Source of the DNA: CAUPWF01 sp036656615
Lineage (GTDB): Bacteria; Bacillota; Clostridia; Lachnospirales; Lachnospiraceae
Direction of reading: 5' to 3'
NCBI GenBank assembly: GCA_036656615.1
Contig: JAVXHY010000001.1
Location: 186,001 to 250,000 of the forward strand
Length of the DNA stretch: 64,000 bases
Below are positions 8,315-17,535 of this stretch, one piece after another. A program made the translations under genes and the position numbers. Position 1 is the stretch's first letter. The number at the start of each line of letters is the position of its first letter. The notes under the pieces were generated by a model that was not told where the DNA came from, did not search any database, and was given only the letters and a program-made list of their open reading frames with translations.

Positions 8315-10588
8315 ATGAAAAATATCAACTCATTAACATGTAATGAATCTATTGTATTCATAAAACATTTTTTTAGAGTATATCTTGAAGAACAAAATGT
8401 TCAACTATTACAACCTTTGCTTTATGAGGATATCATTTGGTTTGACTCCATTACCAACCAAGTATGCAAAGGCTTTTATGAAGTGCACAAACTTTTAGAA
8501 AGCCAGTATGCTTCTTGGATGGTTCCTTTTACAATTACCCAGGAGTGGTACCAGACTTCTTCTATTAGTACTGAATTATGTGTTGTCTATGGTCAACTAG
8601 AGCTGACTTGTGATTCTTCCCATAATAATGACAAAAAAACCAACTACGAATTTTCTCTTATTTATCATACAAATGAACCTATGATTATATTCTATTCTGC
8701 TCATTTTTATATACCCAATAACAATCCATTCAAAAATGAGACTTCACCTACCATGTCATTACATAAAGACACCCTTTTTTTAGAAAAGAAATTAAAAGAG
8801 CAAACCCAATTACTTCAAGAGAAGAACATGGAATTAGAAACCCTTACCAACAATATTTATGGGGGGATTCTTGTTTGCAACTATGATGCTACTTTTAGCA
8901 TCTTATTTGCTAATGAAGGATATCACAAGCTTACCGGATATACCTTTGAAGAAACTAAGGAACTAATTGAAACAATGCATATCTCTATTATTTATCCGGA
9001 AGATATTGCTTCTCTTCACGCTAACGTGAGTGCGCAATTGGATGTTGGAAATAACTATGAAGTGGAATATAGAATCGTTCGGAAAGATGGCGCAATTATT
9101 TGGGTACTGGAAAAAGGAATTTTGCTTCCCACTCAAAACGAAGCCCAAAAAATCCAATGTATTTTAACAGATATTACCAAACAAAAACAAGTGGAAGAGA
9201 CCCTTCGCATCAGTGAACAACGATATAAAATTGCGATTGGATTTTCTGATGTTGCCATATTTGAATATAACGTCGTAACTGGAGGGATGATACTCCCGGA
9301 ATCAGATGCTAGTCTATATAATCTTCCTACCCTTCTTCCCGAAGGCTATGAGACTCTCATTAATGTCGGTGTCGTGAACCCGGAAAGCCAACATGATTTC
9401 AGAAAATTGTTCCAAGAAATTAAAGCAGGAGCTCCACACGCTCAAAGTCATATTCATACTACAGATACCTATGGACAGCTGCACGAATACGAATTGAATC
9501 TTACTAATATATTTGATGACAACGGTCATCCGATCCATGCAGTTGGAGCACGTAAAAACGTTACTCAGCTTTGTCAACTTCAAAAAGAAACCGCTTATGG
9601 TAATATTATGATTGGCAAACAACAATTGGCTTATGAAGCAAATATCAGCCAAGATATTATTATTAGTTATAATGAGTCATGGATGAAACATTTAAATATT
9701 TCAAATATAACTTCTTTTTCTGCTTTAGCTAAATACCTTTGTGAATATGTGATTGCACCTGAATATCAAGAACAGATGTCTCAGATACTTTCCATTGATT
9801 ACATACTATCTGCTTATAACCGTGGTGAGAGACTGATTAGTTTAGAATACAAAAGAAAGTTCGGGTCCGACTTTTATCATTGGTTTCGAAAAAGCCTTCA
9901 CATTATTAAGGACCGCAATACAGGAGATGTGAATATTCGTTGCTATATTCTAGATATTGACGATATGAAGAAACACGAATTGGAAACGCTCTATAATGCA
10001 GAACATGATTTATTAACCGGATTTTATAATAAAACTGCTACAGAACAACAAATTACTAAGTTCTTAAATACAGAAGAGGGGATGAAAAATAATCATGCTT
10101 TTTTCATTATAGATGCAGATCATTTCAAACATATTAATGACAACTTTGGTCATGCTTTTGGTGATATTATTTTATCTAAAATGGCTGAAAAAATAGCTGC
10201 TTTGTTTTGCAACGTTGATGTTTTGGGACGTATTGGCGGTGATGAATTTATTGTGTTTATGAAAAACATTAAAAACGATAAAGATGCCTTATCAAAAGCC
10301 CAGGAAATCTGTGATACACTTTCTGATCATTTAGAAAACTGCAATGACCAATGTATGATTTCAGTAAGCATAGGAATTGCATTCTACAATCGGCATGGTG
10401 ATACTTATAATAAGCTTTATAACAATTCAGACATTGCACTTTATGCTTCTAAGGAAAGAGGCCGTAATCAATGCACCGTATATAATGAGGAAATGCCGCC
10501 ACTTCAAAATGGAAGGAAACAACTTGACTTGAAAAAATTATTAGATAATAAATCCTTTGAAGAGCATGTAACCGAATATTTATTTTAA
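8315..10588 (+). CDS. NTF2-like/PAS/GGDEF diguanylate cyclase
   Basis: Probable diguanylate cyclase of 757 residues. Residues 1-125 look like a SnoaL/NTF2-like fold (NESIVFIKHFFRVYLEE..., DIIWFDS..., aromatic-rich beta strands). A short coiled coil follows (LEKKLKEQTQLLQEKNMELE, about 155-175). Then come a PAS domain (about 175-295, ending ILTDITKQKQ), a second PAS-like domain (about 305-420), a third divergent PAS-like segment (about 430-565) and a GGDEF domain (about 570-735) with GRIGGDEFIVF intact. The inhibitory RxxD site is absent (CNVD in its place), so product inhibition is probably weak. There is no signal peptide or membrane segment, so this is a soluble sensor. Start chosen: ATG after GCAGGAGAAATTAAGC. 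The N-terminal fold is inferred from pattern only. Confidence 0.9.
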   Translation: MKNINSLTCNESIVFIKHFFRVYLEEQNVQLLQPLLYEDIIWFDSITNQVCKGFYEVHKLLESQYASWMVPFTITQEWYQTSSISTELCVVYGQLELTCDSSHNNDKKTNYEFSLIYHTNEPMIIFYSAHFYIPNNNPFKNETSPTMSLHKDTLFLEKKLKEQTQLLQEKNMELETLTNNIYGGILVCNYDATFSILFANEGYHKLTGYTFEETKELIETMHISIIYPEDIASLHANVSAQLDVGNNYEVEYRIVRKDGAIIWVLEKGILLPTQNEAQKIQCILTDITKQKQVEETLRISEQRYKIAIGFSDVAIFEYNVVTGGMILPESDASLYNLPTLLPEGYETLINVGVVNPESQHDFRKLFQEIKAGAPHAQSHIHTTDTYGQLHEYELNLTNIFDDNGHPIHAVGARKNVTQLCQLQKETAYGNIMIGKQQLAYEANISQDIIISYNESWMKHLNISNITSFSALAKYLCEYVIAPEYQEQMSQILSIDYILSAYNRGERLISLEYKRKFGSDFYHWFRKSLHIIKDRNTGDVNIRCYILDIDDMKKHELETLYNAEHDLLTGFYNKTATEQQITKFLNTEEGMKNNHAFFIIDADHFKHINDNFGHAFGDIILSKMAEKIAALFCNVDVLGRIGGDEFIVFMKNIKNDKDALSKAQEICDTLSDHLENCNDQCMISVSIGIAFYNRHGDTYNKLYNNSDIALYASKERGRNQCTVYNEEMPPLQNGRKQLDLKKLLDNKSFEEHVTEYLF

Positions 10589-10612
10589 TATATTTATCAA
10601 TCATAATTATAA

Positions 10613-10658
10613 AATAAGTCAATCCTCTGTCTTTCGAACCACAGAGGATTGACTTATT
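10613..10658. terminator. Bidirectional terminator between GGDEF gene and glyS
   Basis: A perfect 18-bp stem (AATAAGTCAATCCTCTGT and its complement) with a 10-base loop sits between the convergent GGDEF and glyS genes. A T-rich tract follows on the minus strand. Confidence 0.8.
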
Positions 10659-10702
10659 GAAAATGTAACTTAAAAATAGGGACTCGCAACCATGTAAATT
10701 AT

Positions 10703-12091
10703 TTAAAATTCAAATTTCTTTGCAAAATATGCATCTAACTCTTCGATTTTAATTCGTTCTTGAACCATAGTATCTCTATCACGCACTGTTACCGCACCAT
10801 CTTCCTCGGATTCAAAATCATAGGTAATACAAAATGGAGTTCCAATTTCATCCTGACGACGATAACGTTTTCCAATATTTCCACGATCATCAAATTCACA
10901 ATAATATTTCTTAGACAATTCTGCAAATATCTTATCTGCTCCTTCATTTAATTTCTTAGAAAGTGGAAGAATCCCAATCTTTACAGGAGCTAATGCTGGA
11001 TGGAAGCGCATAACTGTACGTATATCTCCACCTTCTAATTCCTCTTCGTCATAAGCATTGCACAAGAATGCAAGAACCATACGGTCTGCACCTAAAGAAG
11101 GTTCTATTACATATGGGACATATTTTAATTTCTTTTCATCGTCAAAATAAGACATATCTTGTTTGGATACTTCCTGATGCTGTGATAAATCATAATCCGT
11201 TCGATCTGCAATTCCCCAAAGCTCTCCCCATCCAAATGGAAATAAAAATTCCACATCTGTAGTGGCTTTGCTATAGAAGCTTAATTCTTCTGCTTCATGA
11301 TCTCTAGCTCTAATCTCTTCTTCTTTTAATCCCAAAGAAAATAGCCAATCCAAACAAAACTTCTTCCAATATGCAAACCATTCCAAATCTGTATCTGGTT
11401 CACAGAAAAATTCTAATTCCATTTGTTCAAATTCTCTAGTACGGAATATGAAATTACCTGGTGTAATTTCATTACGGAAAGATTTTCCAACCTGGCCGAT
11501 ACCAAACGGAATTTTCTTTCTGGAAGTACGCTGCACATTTTTAAAGTTCACAAAAATACCTTGCGCTGTCTCAGGTCGTAAATAGACAACATTTTTTGCA
11601 TCTTCTGTTACTCCTTGGAATGTCTTGAACATCAAATTGAATTCTCGTATTTCCGTAAAGTTCTGTTTTCCACAAGAAGGGCACACGATTCCCTTTTCTT
11701 CAATATATGCTTTCATCTGTTCTTTGGACCAGGCATCTACGCTTTCACCTAGTTCTATTCCATTCTTATACGCATATTCTTCAATAATCTTATCTGCACG
11801 AAACCGTTCTTTACATTCCTTACAATCCATAAGCGGGTCACTAAAACCGCCCAAGTGTCCAGATGCCACCCATGTCTGTGGATTCATTAAGATTGCACAA
11901 TCAACTCCCACATTATATGGATTCTGCATGATAAACTTCTGCCACCATGCGCGTTTCACATTATTCTTTAATTCCACGCCTAAATTCCCATAGTCCCATG
12001 TATTAGCAAGCCCTCCATAGATTTCTGATCCAGGATATACAAATCCTCTTGATTTTGCCAGCGCTACTACTTTGTCCATTGTTTTTTCCAT
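10703..12091 (-). CDS. glyS: Glycyl-tRNA synthetase, single-chain type
   Basis: Class II synthetase charging tRNA-Gly, of the alpha2 (eukaryote/Gram-positive) type rather than the GlyQ/GlyS tetramer. 462 residues is the usual length. Motifs: SRGFVYPGSEIYGG at the N-terminus, a zinc-binding knuckle (CKECKERF ... CPSCGK), YLRPETAQGIF, RTREFEQMELEFF (class II motif 2 region), VIEPSLGADRM (motif 3) and a C-terminal anticodon-binding domain (VKIGILPLS...). The ATG at 12091 follows GAGGTAGGGAGAC. The leader after the predicted start site is only about 35 bases, so there is no room for a T-box. Confidence 0.97.
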   Translation of the reverse strand: MEKTMDKVVALAKSRGFVYPGSEIYGGLANTWDYGNLGVELKNNVKRAWWQKFIMQNPYNVGVDCAILMNPQTWVASGHLGGFSDPLMDCKECKERFRADKIIEEYAYKNGIELGESVDAWSKEQMKAYIEEKGIVCPSCGKQNFTEIREFNLMFKTFQGVTEDAKNVVYLRPETAQGIFVNFKNVQRTSRKKIPFGIGQVGKSFRNEITPGNFIFRTREFEQMELEFFCEPDTDLEWFAYWKKFCLDWLFSLGLKEEEIRARDHEAEELSFYSKATTDVEFLFPFGWGELWGIADRTDYDLSQHQEVSKQDMSYFDDEKKLKYVPYVIEPSLGADRMVLAFLCNAYDEEELEGGDIRTVMRFHPALAPVKIGILPLSKKLNEGADKIFAELSKKYYCEFDDRGNIGKRYRRQDEIGTPFCITYDFESEEDGAVTVRDRDTMVQERIKIEELDAYFAKKFEF

Positions 12092-12133
12092 GTCTCCCTA
12101 CCTCGCTTTCCTAATGATTGTTAATTGTTAATC

Positions 12134-12162
12134 ATTATAACCTTTATTGCATATTATTTCAA
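12134..12162 (-). promoter_or_regulatory. Promoter of glyS
   Basis: Minus strand: TTGAAA, 17 bases, TATAAT. Just downstream, ATGATT and AATCAT form a small inverted repeat around the predicted start site. Confidence 0.65.
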
Positions 12163-12190
12163 GTCCTAGTGAACCACACTTCAGAAACAG

Positions 12191-12217
12191 TGTAACAGTT
12201 CAACCATACCTGTTACG
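12191..12217. repeat. Possible degenerate copy of the GTAACAG-type palindromic repeat
   Basis: GTAACAG and CTGTTAC form a perfect 7-bp stem with an 11-base loop. TGTAACAGTTC is identical to the left arm of the repeat at 62439-62488. It lies between the divergent glyS and CYTH promoters. Kinship with the other two copies is uncertain. Confidence 0.35.
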
Positions 12218-12229
12218 AAACAGTTCTTG

Positions 12230-12258
12230 TTTACATTCCAGCCCTCCTATATTATGAT
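12230..12258 (+). promoter_or_regulatory. Promoter of the CYTH gene
   Basis: TTTACA, 17 bases, TATGAT, ending 36 bases before the ATG at 12295. Confidence 0.5.
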
Positions 12259-12294
12259 AAATATAAGACCACGCGATAAGAAAGGACACTTCCT

Positions 12295-12753
12295 ATGGAA
12301 ATTGAACGTAAATATCTCATTAAAAATCTGCCATCCAACCTAGATCAATACAGCTGCCGATCCATTGAACAAGGCTACCTTAATACGGAGCCTGTAGTAC
12401 GCATCCGAAAGGATAATGATACCTATGAACTTACCTATAAATCAAAAGGACTTATGGTACGCGAAGAATATAATCTCCCCCTTACACAAGCCGCTTATGA
12501 ACATTTGAAATCTAAAATAGACGGAATTTTGATTTCGAAAAATCGCTACATGATTCCTTTATCAGACACATTGACCGGAGAACTTGATATATTTAAGCAC
12601 GAACTAAGTCCTTTGATATTAATCGAAGTAGAATTTGACACCATAGATGATTCCAATGCATTCGTTCCTCCCTCTTGGTTTGGAGAAGAAGTGACTTTTT
12701 CTACCAAGTACCATAATAGTACACTCAGTTTATTCCAAGTTACCAAGTCCTAA
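12295..12753 (+). CDS. CYTH-domain triphosphate tunnel metalloenzyme
   Basis: A 152-residue single-domain CYTH protein. The N-terminal ExExK signature is present (MEIERKYLI). Further tunnel residues are visible: VVRIRK, YELTYKSKG, REEYNLPL, TGELDIFK and ILIEVEF. Family members hydrolyse inorganic triphosphate or thiamine triphosphate, or make cAMP. This short stand-alone form is most likely an inorganic triphosphatase, but that is inference. It has its own promoter and faces recO, with the two coding regions overlapping at their 3' ends by 24 bases (12730-12753). Confidence 0.88.
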   Translation: MEIERKYLIKNLPSNLDQYSCRSIEQGYLNTEPVVRIRKDNDTYELTYKSKGLMVREEYNLPLTQAAYEHLKSKIDGILISKNRYMIPLSDTLTGELDIFKHELSPLILIEVEFDTIDDSNAFVPPSWFGEEVTFSTKYHNSTLSLFQVTKS

Positions 12754-13485
12754 TTGCTCCAGTATCTCCAATGATTTGAACTGCTTATCTACATAAATCA
12801 GCAGATAGCGTTTCATAATCTGTGCCAGTTGATGTTCCACTTCCTGACTCACCTTAAACTGATAAAGTTTCTCAATAGAAGAACTAATAATATATTGCAT
12901 GGTATATAAAGTGGATGTATGTAACCTCATACCATCTGCCACATTTCCTTTACATTTTTCACATACAAGCCCCCCTTTATGGGGGCTAAATACCATTGGC
13001 TGTTCCTGATTTCCGCAAACAACACACTGAAATACCTGTGGTCCTTCTCCATTAATACTGATTGCCTTTAGCTCGTAAATACTTCGTATCAATGAATAAG
13101 GCATATTCTTTTTCACCAATACCCGTAATGATTGGTAAATGAGCTTGATCATCTCTACTTCATCTGTATTTTCTTCTGCATAATAGGCAGCAATTTCCAT
13201 AAAATATAATCCATAGTATGCTCCTGTTACATCATTTCTAAGTTCGGAAAAATAATTTGTGATGTGAGCCTGTACAATTGTATAAGTACTACGTCCTTCA
13301 TATAAGGTGAATTCCCCAAAAGAAAACGGACTAACTGCACCTACCATTTGGCTGTTAGGTCTTCTAGCCCCTTTTGCAAAACCTGAAATCTTTCCCCTCT
13401 CTTTTGTTAAGAGTACCACACGTCTATCGTACTCTCCTATCGGTGCTGTAGATAATACAATTCCTGTTACGATTATTTGATTCAC
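12730..13485 (-). CDS. recO: DNA repair protein RecO
   Basis: RecO loads RecA onto SSB-coated DNA with RecR in recombinational repair. The 251-residue length is typical. The N-terminal OB-fold is visible (MNQIIVTGIVLSTAPIGEYD, GKISGFAKGARRP), followed by the helical core with a four-cysteine zinc site (CVVCGNQ ... CEKCKGN, about 150-180). It lies 37 bases after era in the same direction, the usual era-recO pairing in Firmicutes. Confidence 0.96.
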   Translation of the reverse strand: MNQIIVTGIVLSTAPIGEYDRRVVLLTKERGKISGFAKGARRPNSQMVGAVSPFSFGEFTLYEGRSTYTIVQAHITNYFSELRNDVTGAYYGLYFMEIAAYYAEENTDEVEMIKLIYQSLRVLVKKNMPYSLIRSIYELKAISINGEGPQVFQCVVCGNQEQPMVFSPHKGGLVCEKCKGNVADGMRLHTSTLYTMQYIISSSIEKLYQFKVSQEVEHQLAQIMKRYLLIYVDKQFKSLEILEQLGLGNLE

Positions 13486-13522
13486 TTTTACACCCGCTTT
13501 ATTCTCGCGACACTACCGTTTC

Positions 13523-14419
13523 TTATTCATCTTTTCCGTATCCAAAATTCTTCATTTGAAAATCACTGTCACGCCAATCCTTCTTCACTTTTACCCAAAG
13601 CTGTAGATTTACCTTACTGTCTAACATTCGTTCTATTTCAAAACGTGCATTGGTCCCGATTTTCTTCAGCATTGCACCTTGCTTTCCAATCACAATTCCT
13701 TTATGAGATTCTTTTTCACACACAATCGTAGCCTCAATATCGACGATATTTTTACGTGTTTTCATTTTTTCAATGGATACCGCTATGCCATGTGGTATTT
13801 CTTCATTGAGACAGTGAAGCGCCTTTTCCCTAATTAGTTCCGATACAATCTGTCTTTCTGGCTGATCTGTAATCGTATCCTCATCATAAAGCTGTGGTCC
13901 GTAAGGAAGGTGCTTCAAAATGACACTTACTAATTCCTCCGTATTGTCTCCATTTCTAGCTGATACTGGAACGATTGCCGTGAAATCATATATTTTCTGA
14001 TACTCATCGATAAAAGCAAATACCGCATCCTTTTTCACCATATCAATCTTATTAATGACCAATATAACCGGAGTCTTTACTTTTTCCAGTTGTTCTGCAA
14101 TATGACGTTCACCAGCCCCAATAAAAGTAGATGGTTCCACTAACCATAGCACTACATCCACTTCATTTAAGGTCCGTTCTGCCACGTTGACCATATACTC
14201 GCCCATTTTATTTTTTGCCTTGTGAATACCTGGAGTATCTACAAAAACAATTTGTCCGTCTTCTGTGGTTAAAACCGTTTGAATACGATTTCTAGTTGTT
14301 TGAGGTTTATTTGATGTAATGGCAATTTTCTGTCCTATCAAATAATTCATTAGTGTAGACTTTCCTACATTTGGTCTTCCAATTAATGTTGCAAAACCTG
14401 ATTTATAATCTTTTTTCAT
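13523..14419 (-). CDS. era: GTPase Era
   Basis: Essential GTPase that binds the 3' end of 16S rRNA during small-subunit maturation. 298 residues. G1 GRPNVGKST, G3 DTPG, G4 NKID and G5 SARNGDN are seen in the N-terminal GTPase domain, and the C-terminal KH domain carries IVIGKQGAMLKKIG. The ATG at 14419 is chosen because GGAGG lies 5 bases upstream and the family starts just before SGFATLIGRPNVGKS. An upstream in-frame ATG at 14476 would add 19 unrelated residues and reach into a repeat element. Confidence 0.97.
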   Translation of the reverse strand: MKKDYKSGFATLIGRPNVGKSTLMNYLIGQKIAITSNKPQTTRNRIQTVLTTEDGQIVFVDTPGIHKAKNKMGEYMVNVAERTLNEVDVVLWLVEPSTFIGAGERHIAEQLEKVKTPVILVINKIDMVKKDAVFAFIDEYQKIYDFTAIVPVSARNGDNTEELVSVILKHLPYGPQLYDEDTITDQPERQIVSELIREKALHCLNEEIPHGIAVSIEKMKTRKNIVDIEATIVCEKESHKGIVIGKQGAMLKKIGTNARFEIERMLDSKVNLQLWVKVKKDWRDSDFQMKNFGYGKDE

Positions 14420-14458
14420 CTTTTCCTCCAAGAATGTTCCTCCTAATGTGCAAATAAA

Positions 14459-14523
14459 TTGTAACCGTTCATTCATGCAAGCATGATTCGCTCATTCTTT
14501 TAATTATGGCTAAGCTGTTACAA
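14459..14523. repeat. Intergenic palindromic repeat, copy 1
   Basis: The ends TTGTAACCGTTC and CTGTTACAA are near-complementary. The right half (CATTCTTTT.ATTATGGCT...CTGTTACA) matches the element at 62439-62488 with only three differences over about 30 bases. It lies between the M16C peptidase and era. Its right end contains the TAA stop codon of the peptidase gene (14518-14520). Confidence 0.6.
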
Positions 14524-17442
14524 TAAATCTTTCACTTCCTTAAATAAGTGTTTATCTGTTTCTATTTTCTCTTCACTGCCAATAACACAAATACTGCCAT
14601 CCGCCAATACTGCTTCAACTACTTGAGCTAATTTCCGAATATCATCTTCTGTCGCATTTAATATCTGTCTGCGCTCCTCTTCGATCATTTCCCTGGAAAC
14701 ATGATTCAGATATAAGTTCATAGAACGATCGCCTTTAGATGCCGGATTCATTGGCTGATCCATATTACTAATTGTTCCAATAATATATTTGGTCATATCT
14801 CGTTCCCCAACTTGAAACTGTTTCAAATAATCAACAATCCCTTTATAGATTTCGTTGGTTTTCTTTAGATTAGGATCCCTATATGATACAAAAAAGCTTT
14901 CTCCAATTCGATTAAACCCGCTCATGCATCCATAAGCTCCACCTTTTACACGCACATTCTGCCATAAATAATCATAACTTAAAATTACCTTTAAGATCTG
15001 AAGTGCACCTGTATATTCACAGCCTGCATTTATAAAATTACCTGTCCGTGCTACATACTGCACTTTAGAAGAAGTCTTAAATCCTTCGTTTTTCTTTTTG
15101 CATTCTATCTGATATGGAGCCGCTGTTATTGGTGTCGTACATAGATGATTCCTAAATTCTAACATCCTGCTTTTCACTTCCTCAAGGCCTTCTTTGGCAG
15201 CTGTATAACTAACTATCAAATTCTCCGGTCTAAATATAGTCTGAATCAGTGTTTTAAGATTTTGGATCAAAACTTCTTTGTTCTCTTCAAAATGCTCCTC
15301 TAAATTTCTAACTACTTCATAAAATTCAATACCATTTGTGATCTCCCTGTATCCTGCCATAGGCGAAGTATAGGACTTTGCCCTCATAACCGCTGTGGTA
15401 TGCCCTGAAGATTGAAATCTCATCTGCATTCTGGATTTTAACATGGATAAGATTTCTAACAAACGTTTTTCATCCTCCAGTTTGGAGTGCAGTAATATTT
15501 CCTCCATCATCTCAAATGCAAAGGGAAGCTTTAAATACAATGCCTTTGTCTTGATTTCAAATGTACTTTTAAATACGTTATCTTGAATCCTTGTTACATC
15601 TGGATAGGTTTCCAGACTTGTCATAATTCCACCTGTATGCACATTAATTTCGTTGAACAATGCTCCATATTCATAATGTTCTGTATCAATTACACCAAGT
15701 ACTGACTGCAAAATTCCAACATAGGGCAATAATTTTGTAGACACATTTCCCAGGTCAAAAAGCAAATCCATATATCCGATACCATTTGTTTCTAGTTCAT
15801 GATATACCATGGTAATATCTTCAATATGAACAACTTGATTTACAATCGGTTCAATATTTGGATCAATGTCTTCTATCTTAAGAAGCGGAATAGTTTCTAA
15901 AGCAACTTTATCAGAAGGTTCCTCTTGATAGTTTAATAAATCTTGTGTACATCTAACTAAATGCTCAACCTCTGATTTAGTCAGATTCTTTTTAAATGCT
16001 TCTAATTTTGCTTCTAGTTTTTTTTCTAATTTTGCCGTTTGTCCCTTTTGTGGAATCACGGTAACAATGGACTCATGTGAATTATTCAATAAATACGTCT
16101 GTATTAATTCTTCAAAATATCCCGTTGTTTTATTTTTCTTTAGAAACTCAAATGTTTCTAAGGCTTCCACATGTAAAAATGGCTTATTTTCATCGTATAA
16201 CCAACTATCAAACATTTGCAGTCCATACATCAATCCCTTTGGATAGTTTCCAAAATCAGCTTCTCGAAAACGGAATTCATGATAGTTAATTCCTGCTTCT
16301 ATGGATTTTTGGTTCATTCCATTTGTAACAATATCCTTCAATGTATCTTCTATCACTTGAATAAATGCTTCTTTTTGATCTTTATTTGCATTTTTTGCAA
16401 CAATAGAAAAAATCGGCTGGTACACTCCATCATCATAAGATCCCATAATATCTTTACCAATACCGGCATCTATTAGTGCTTTTTTAAGTGGTGCTCCCGG
16501 TGCGGAAAGAAGTGCATAATCCAATACCTCAAATGCCATGCAAAGTTCTTTGTCAAGACTTGTCCCAATGACTTTATTATAAGATAGGAAGGTATTGTCT
16601 TGTTCCTCTTCGTTACTGGTAATGGAATACTCTATTTCTACTTCTTTTCGTTCATGAAATGCTTTTTGAAGCTGAATTTTTGAGTCTACTTCTAATACAT
16701 CGTAATTAGATAAGTACTCTTGATCTAACCAATGAAGCTTTTCGGCCATATCCATATCTCCATACAAATAAATATAACTATTGGATGGATGGTAATATTT
16801 CTTGTGAAAATCTAAGAACTGTTCATATGTCAAATCCGGTATTGCTTCCGGATCTCCACCGGATTCATTTGCATAGGATGTATCCGGAAATAGCGAATTC
16901 AAAACAGCACGATCCAGCACACCCTCCGGTGAGGAAAAAGCTCCTTTCATCTCATTATATACGACCCCATTATACTCCAGTTTACCATCTGTATCATCTA
17001 ATTTATAGCTCCATCCCTCTTGACGAAATATTTCTTCATATTCGTATATATTTGGATAAAGCACTGCATCCATATATACATGCATTAGATTCTGGAAATC
17101 CTTAGCATTGCGACTTGCAACCGGATAAACCGTCTTGTCCGGGTAGGTCATGGCGTTTAAGAATGTATTCAGCGAGCCCTTCACTAATTCAACAAATGGA
17201 TCCTTAACTGGGAAATTTTTCGAACCACATAGAACCGAATGTTCTAAAATATGCGCTACCCCTGTACTATCTGATGGTGGTGTTCTAAATCCTATGGTAA
17301 ATACTTTATTGTCGTCTTCATTCGACATAAGCAGGATTCTTGCTCCGCTCTTTTTATGCTTTAATAGATATCCTTTGGATTGTATATCCTTGACATCTCT
17401 TTCTTCTATCATTTCATAAGATGTTAATTCTTTTAAATTCAT
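14518..17442 (-). CDS. M16C-family zinc metallopeptidase (presequence-protease type)
   Basis: Large inverzincin peptidase of 974 residues, the usual length for the single-chain M16C group (PreP/Cym1). The inverted zinc motif HILEH is at about 65-69, with downstream family signature GSLNTFLNAMTYPDKT. The four M16 half-domains fill the rest; the C-terminal half is the inactive partner (SYRDPNLKKT, GTISNMDQPM). It has no signal peptide, so it probably degrades peptides in the cytosol. Substrate is unknown. The start follows CAGGGAGGAAAGAAAGT. The stop codon lies inside a palindromic repeat that separates it from era. Confidence 0.93.
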   Translation of the reverse strand: MNLKELTSYEMIEERDVKDIQSKGYLLKHKKSGARILLMSNEDDNKVFTIGFRTPPSDSTGVAHILEHSVLCGSKNFPVKDPFVELVKGSLNTFLNAMTYPDKTVYPVASRNAKDFQNLMHVYMDAVLYPNIYEYEEIFRQEGWSYKLDDTDGKLEYNGVVYNEMKGAFSSPEGVLDRAVLNSLFPDTSYANESGGDPEAIPDLTYEQFLDFHKKYYHPSNSYIYLYGDMDMAEKLHWLDQEYLSNYDVLEVDSKIQLQKAFHERKEVEIEYSITSNEEEQDNTFLSYNKVIGTSLDKELCMAFEVLDYALLSAPGAPLKKALIDAGIGKDIMGSYDDGVYQPIFSIVAKNANKDQKEAFIQVIEDTLKDIVTNGMNQKSIEAGINYHEFRFREADFGNYPKGLMYGLQMFDSWLYDENKPFLHVEALETFEFLKKNKTTGYFEELIQTYLLNNSHESIVTVIPQKGQTAKLEKKLEAKLEAFKKNLTKSEVEHLVRCTQDLLNYQEEPSDKVALETIPLLKIEDIDPNIEPIVNQVVHIEDITMVYHELETNGIGYMDLLFDLGNVSTKLLPYVGILQSVLGVIDTEHYEYGALFNEINVHTGGIMTSLETYPDVTRIQDNVFKSTFEIKTKALYLKLPFAFEMMEEILLHSKLEDEKRLLEILSMLKSRMQMRFQSSGHTTAVMRAKSYTSPMAGYREITNGIEFYEVVRNLEEHFEENKEVLIQNLKTLIQTIFRPENLIVSYTAAKEGLEEVKSRMLEFRNHLCTTPITAAPYQIECKKKNEGFKTSSKVQYVARTGNFINAGCEYTGALQILKVILSYDYLWQNVRVKGGAYGCMSGFNRIGESFFVSYRDPNLKKTNEIYKGIVDYLKQFQVGERDMTKYIIGTISNMDQPMNPASKGDRSMNLYLNHVSREMIEEERRQILNATEDDIRKLAQVVEAVLADGSICVIGSEEKIETDKHLFKEVKDLL

Positions 17443-17535
17443 ACTTTCTTTCCTCCCTGATCAATTACATCCATTTTCTCTGCGCTACAATAGTATATCA
17501 TGCTTTTCTTGGAAAAGAAATAGATGGCAAACGCT

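Noticed and set aside
12092..12294. T-box riboswitch before glyS
   Set aside because: The predicted glyS leader is only about 35 bases and contains no T-box sequence or terminator.
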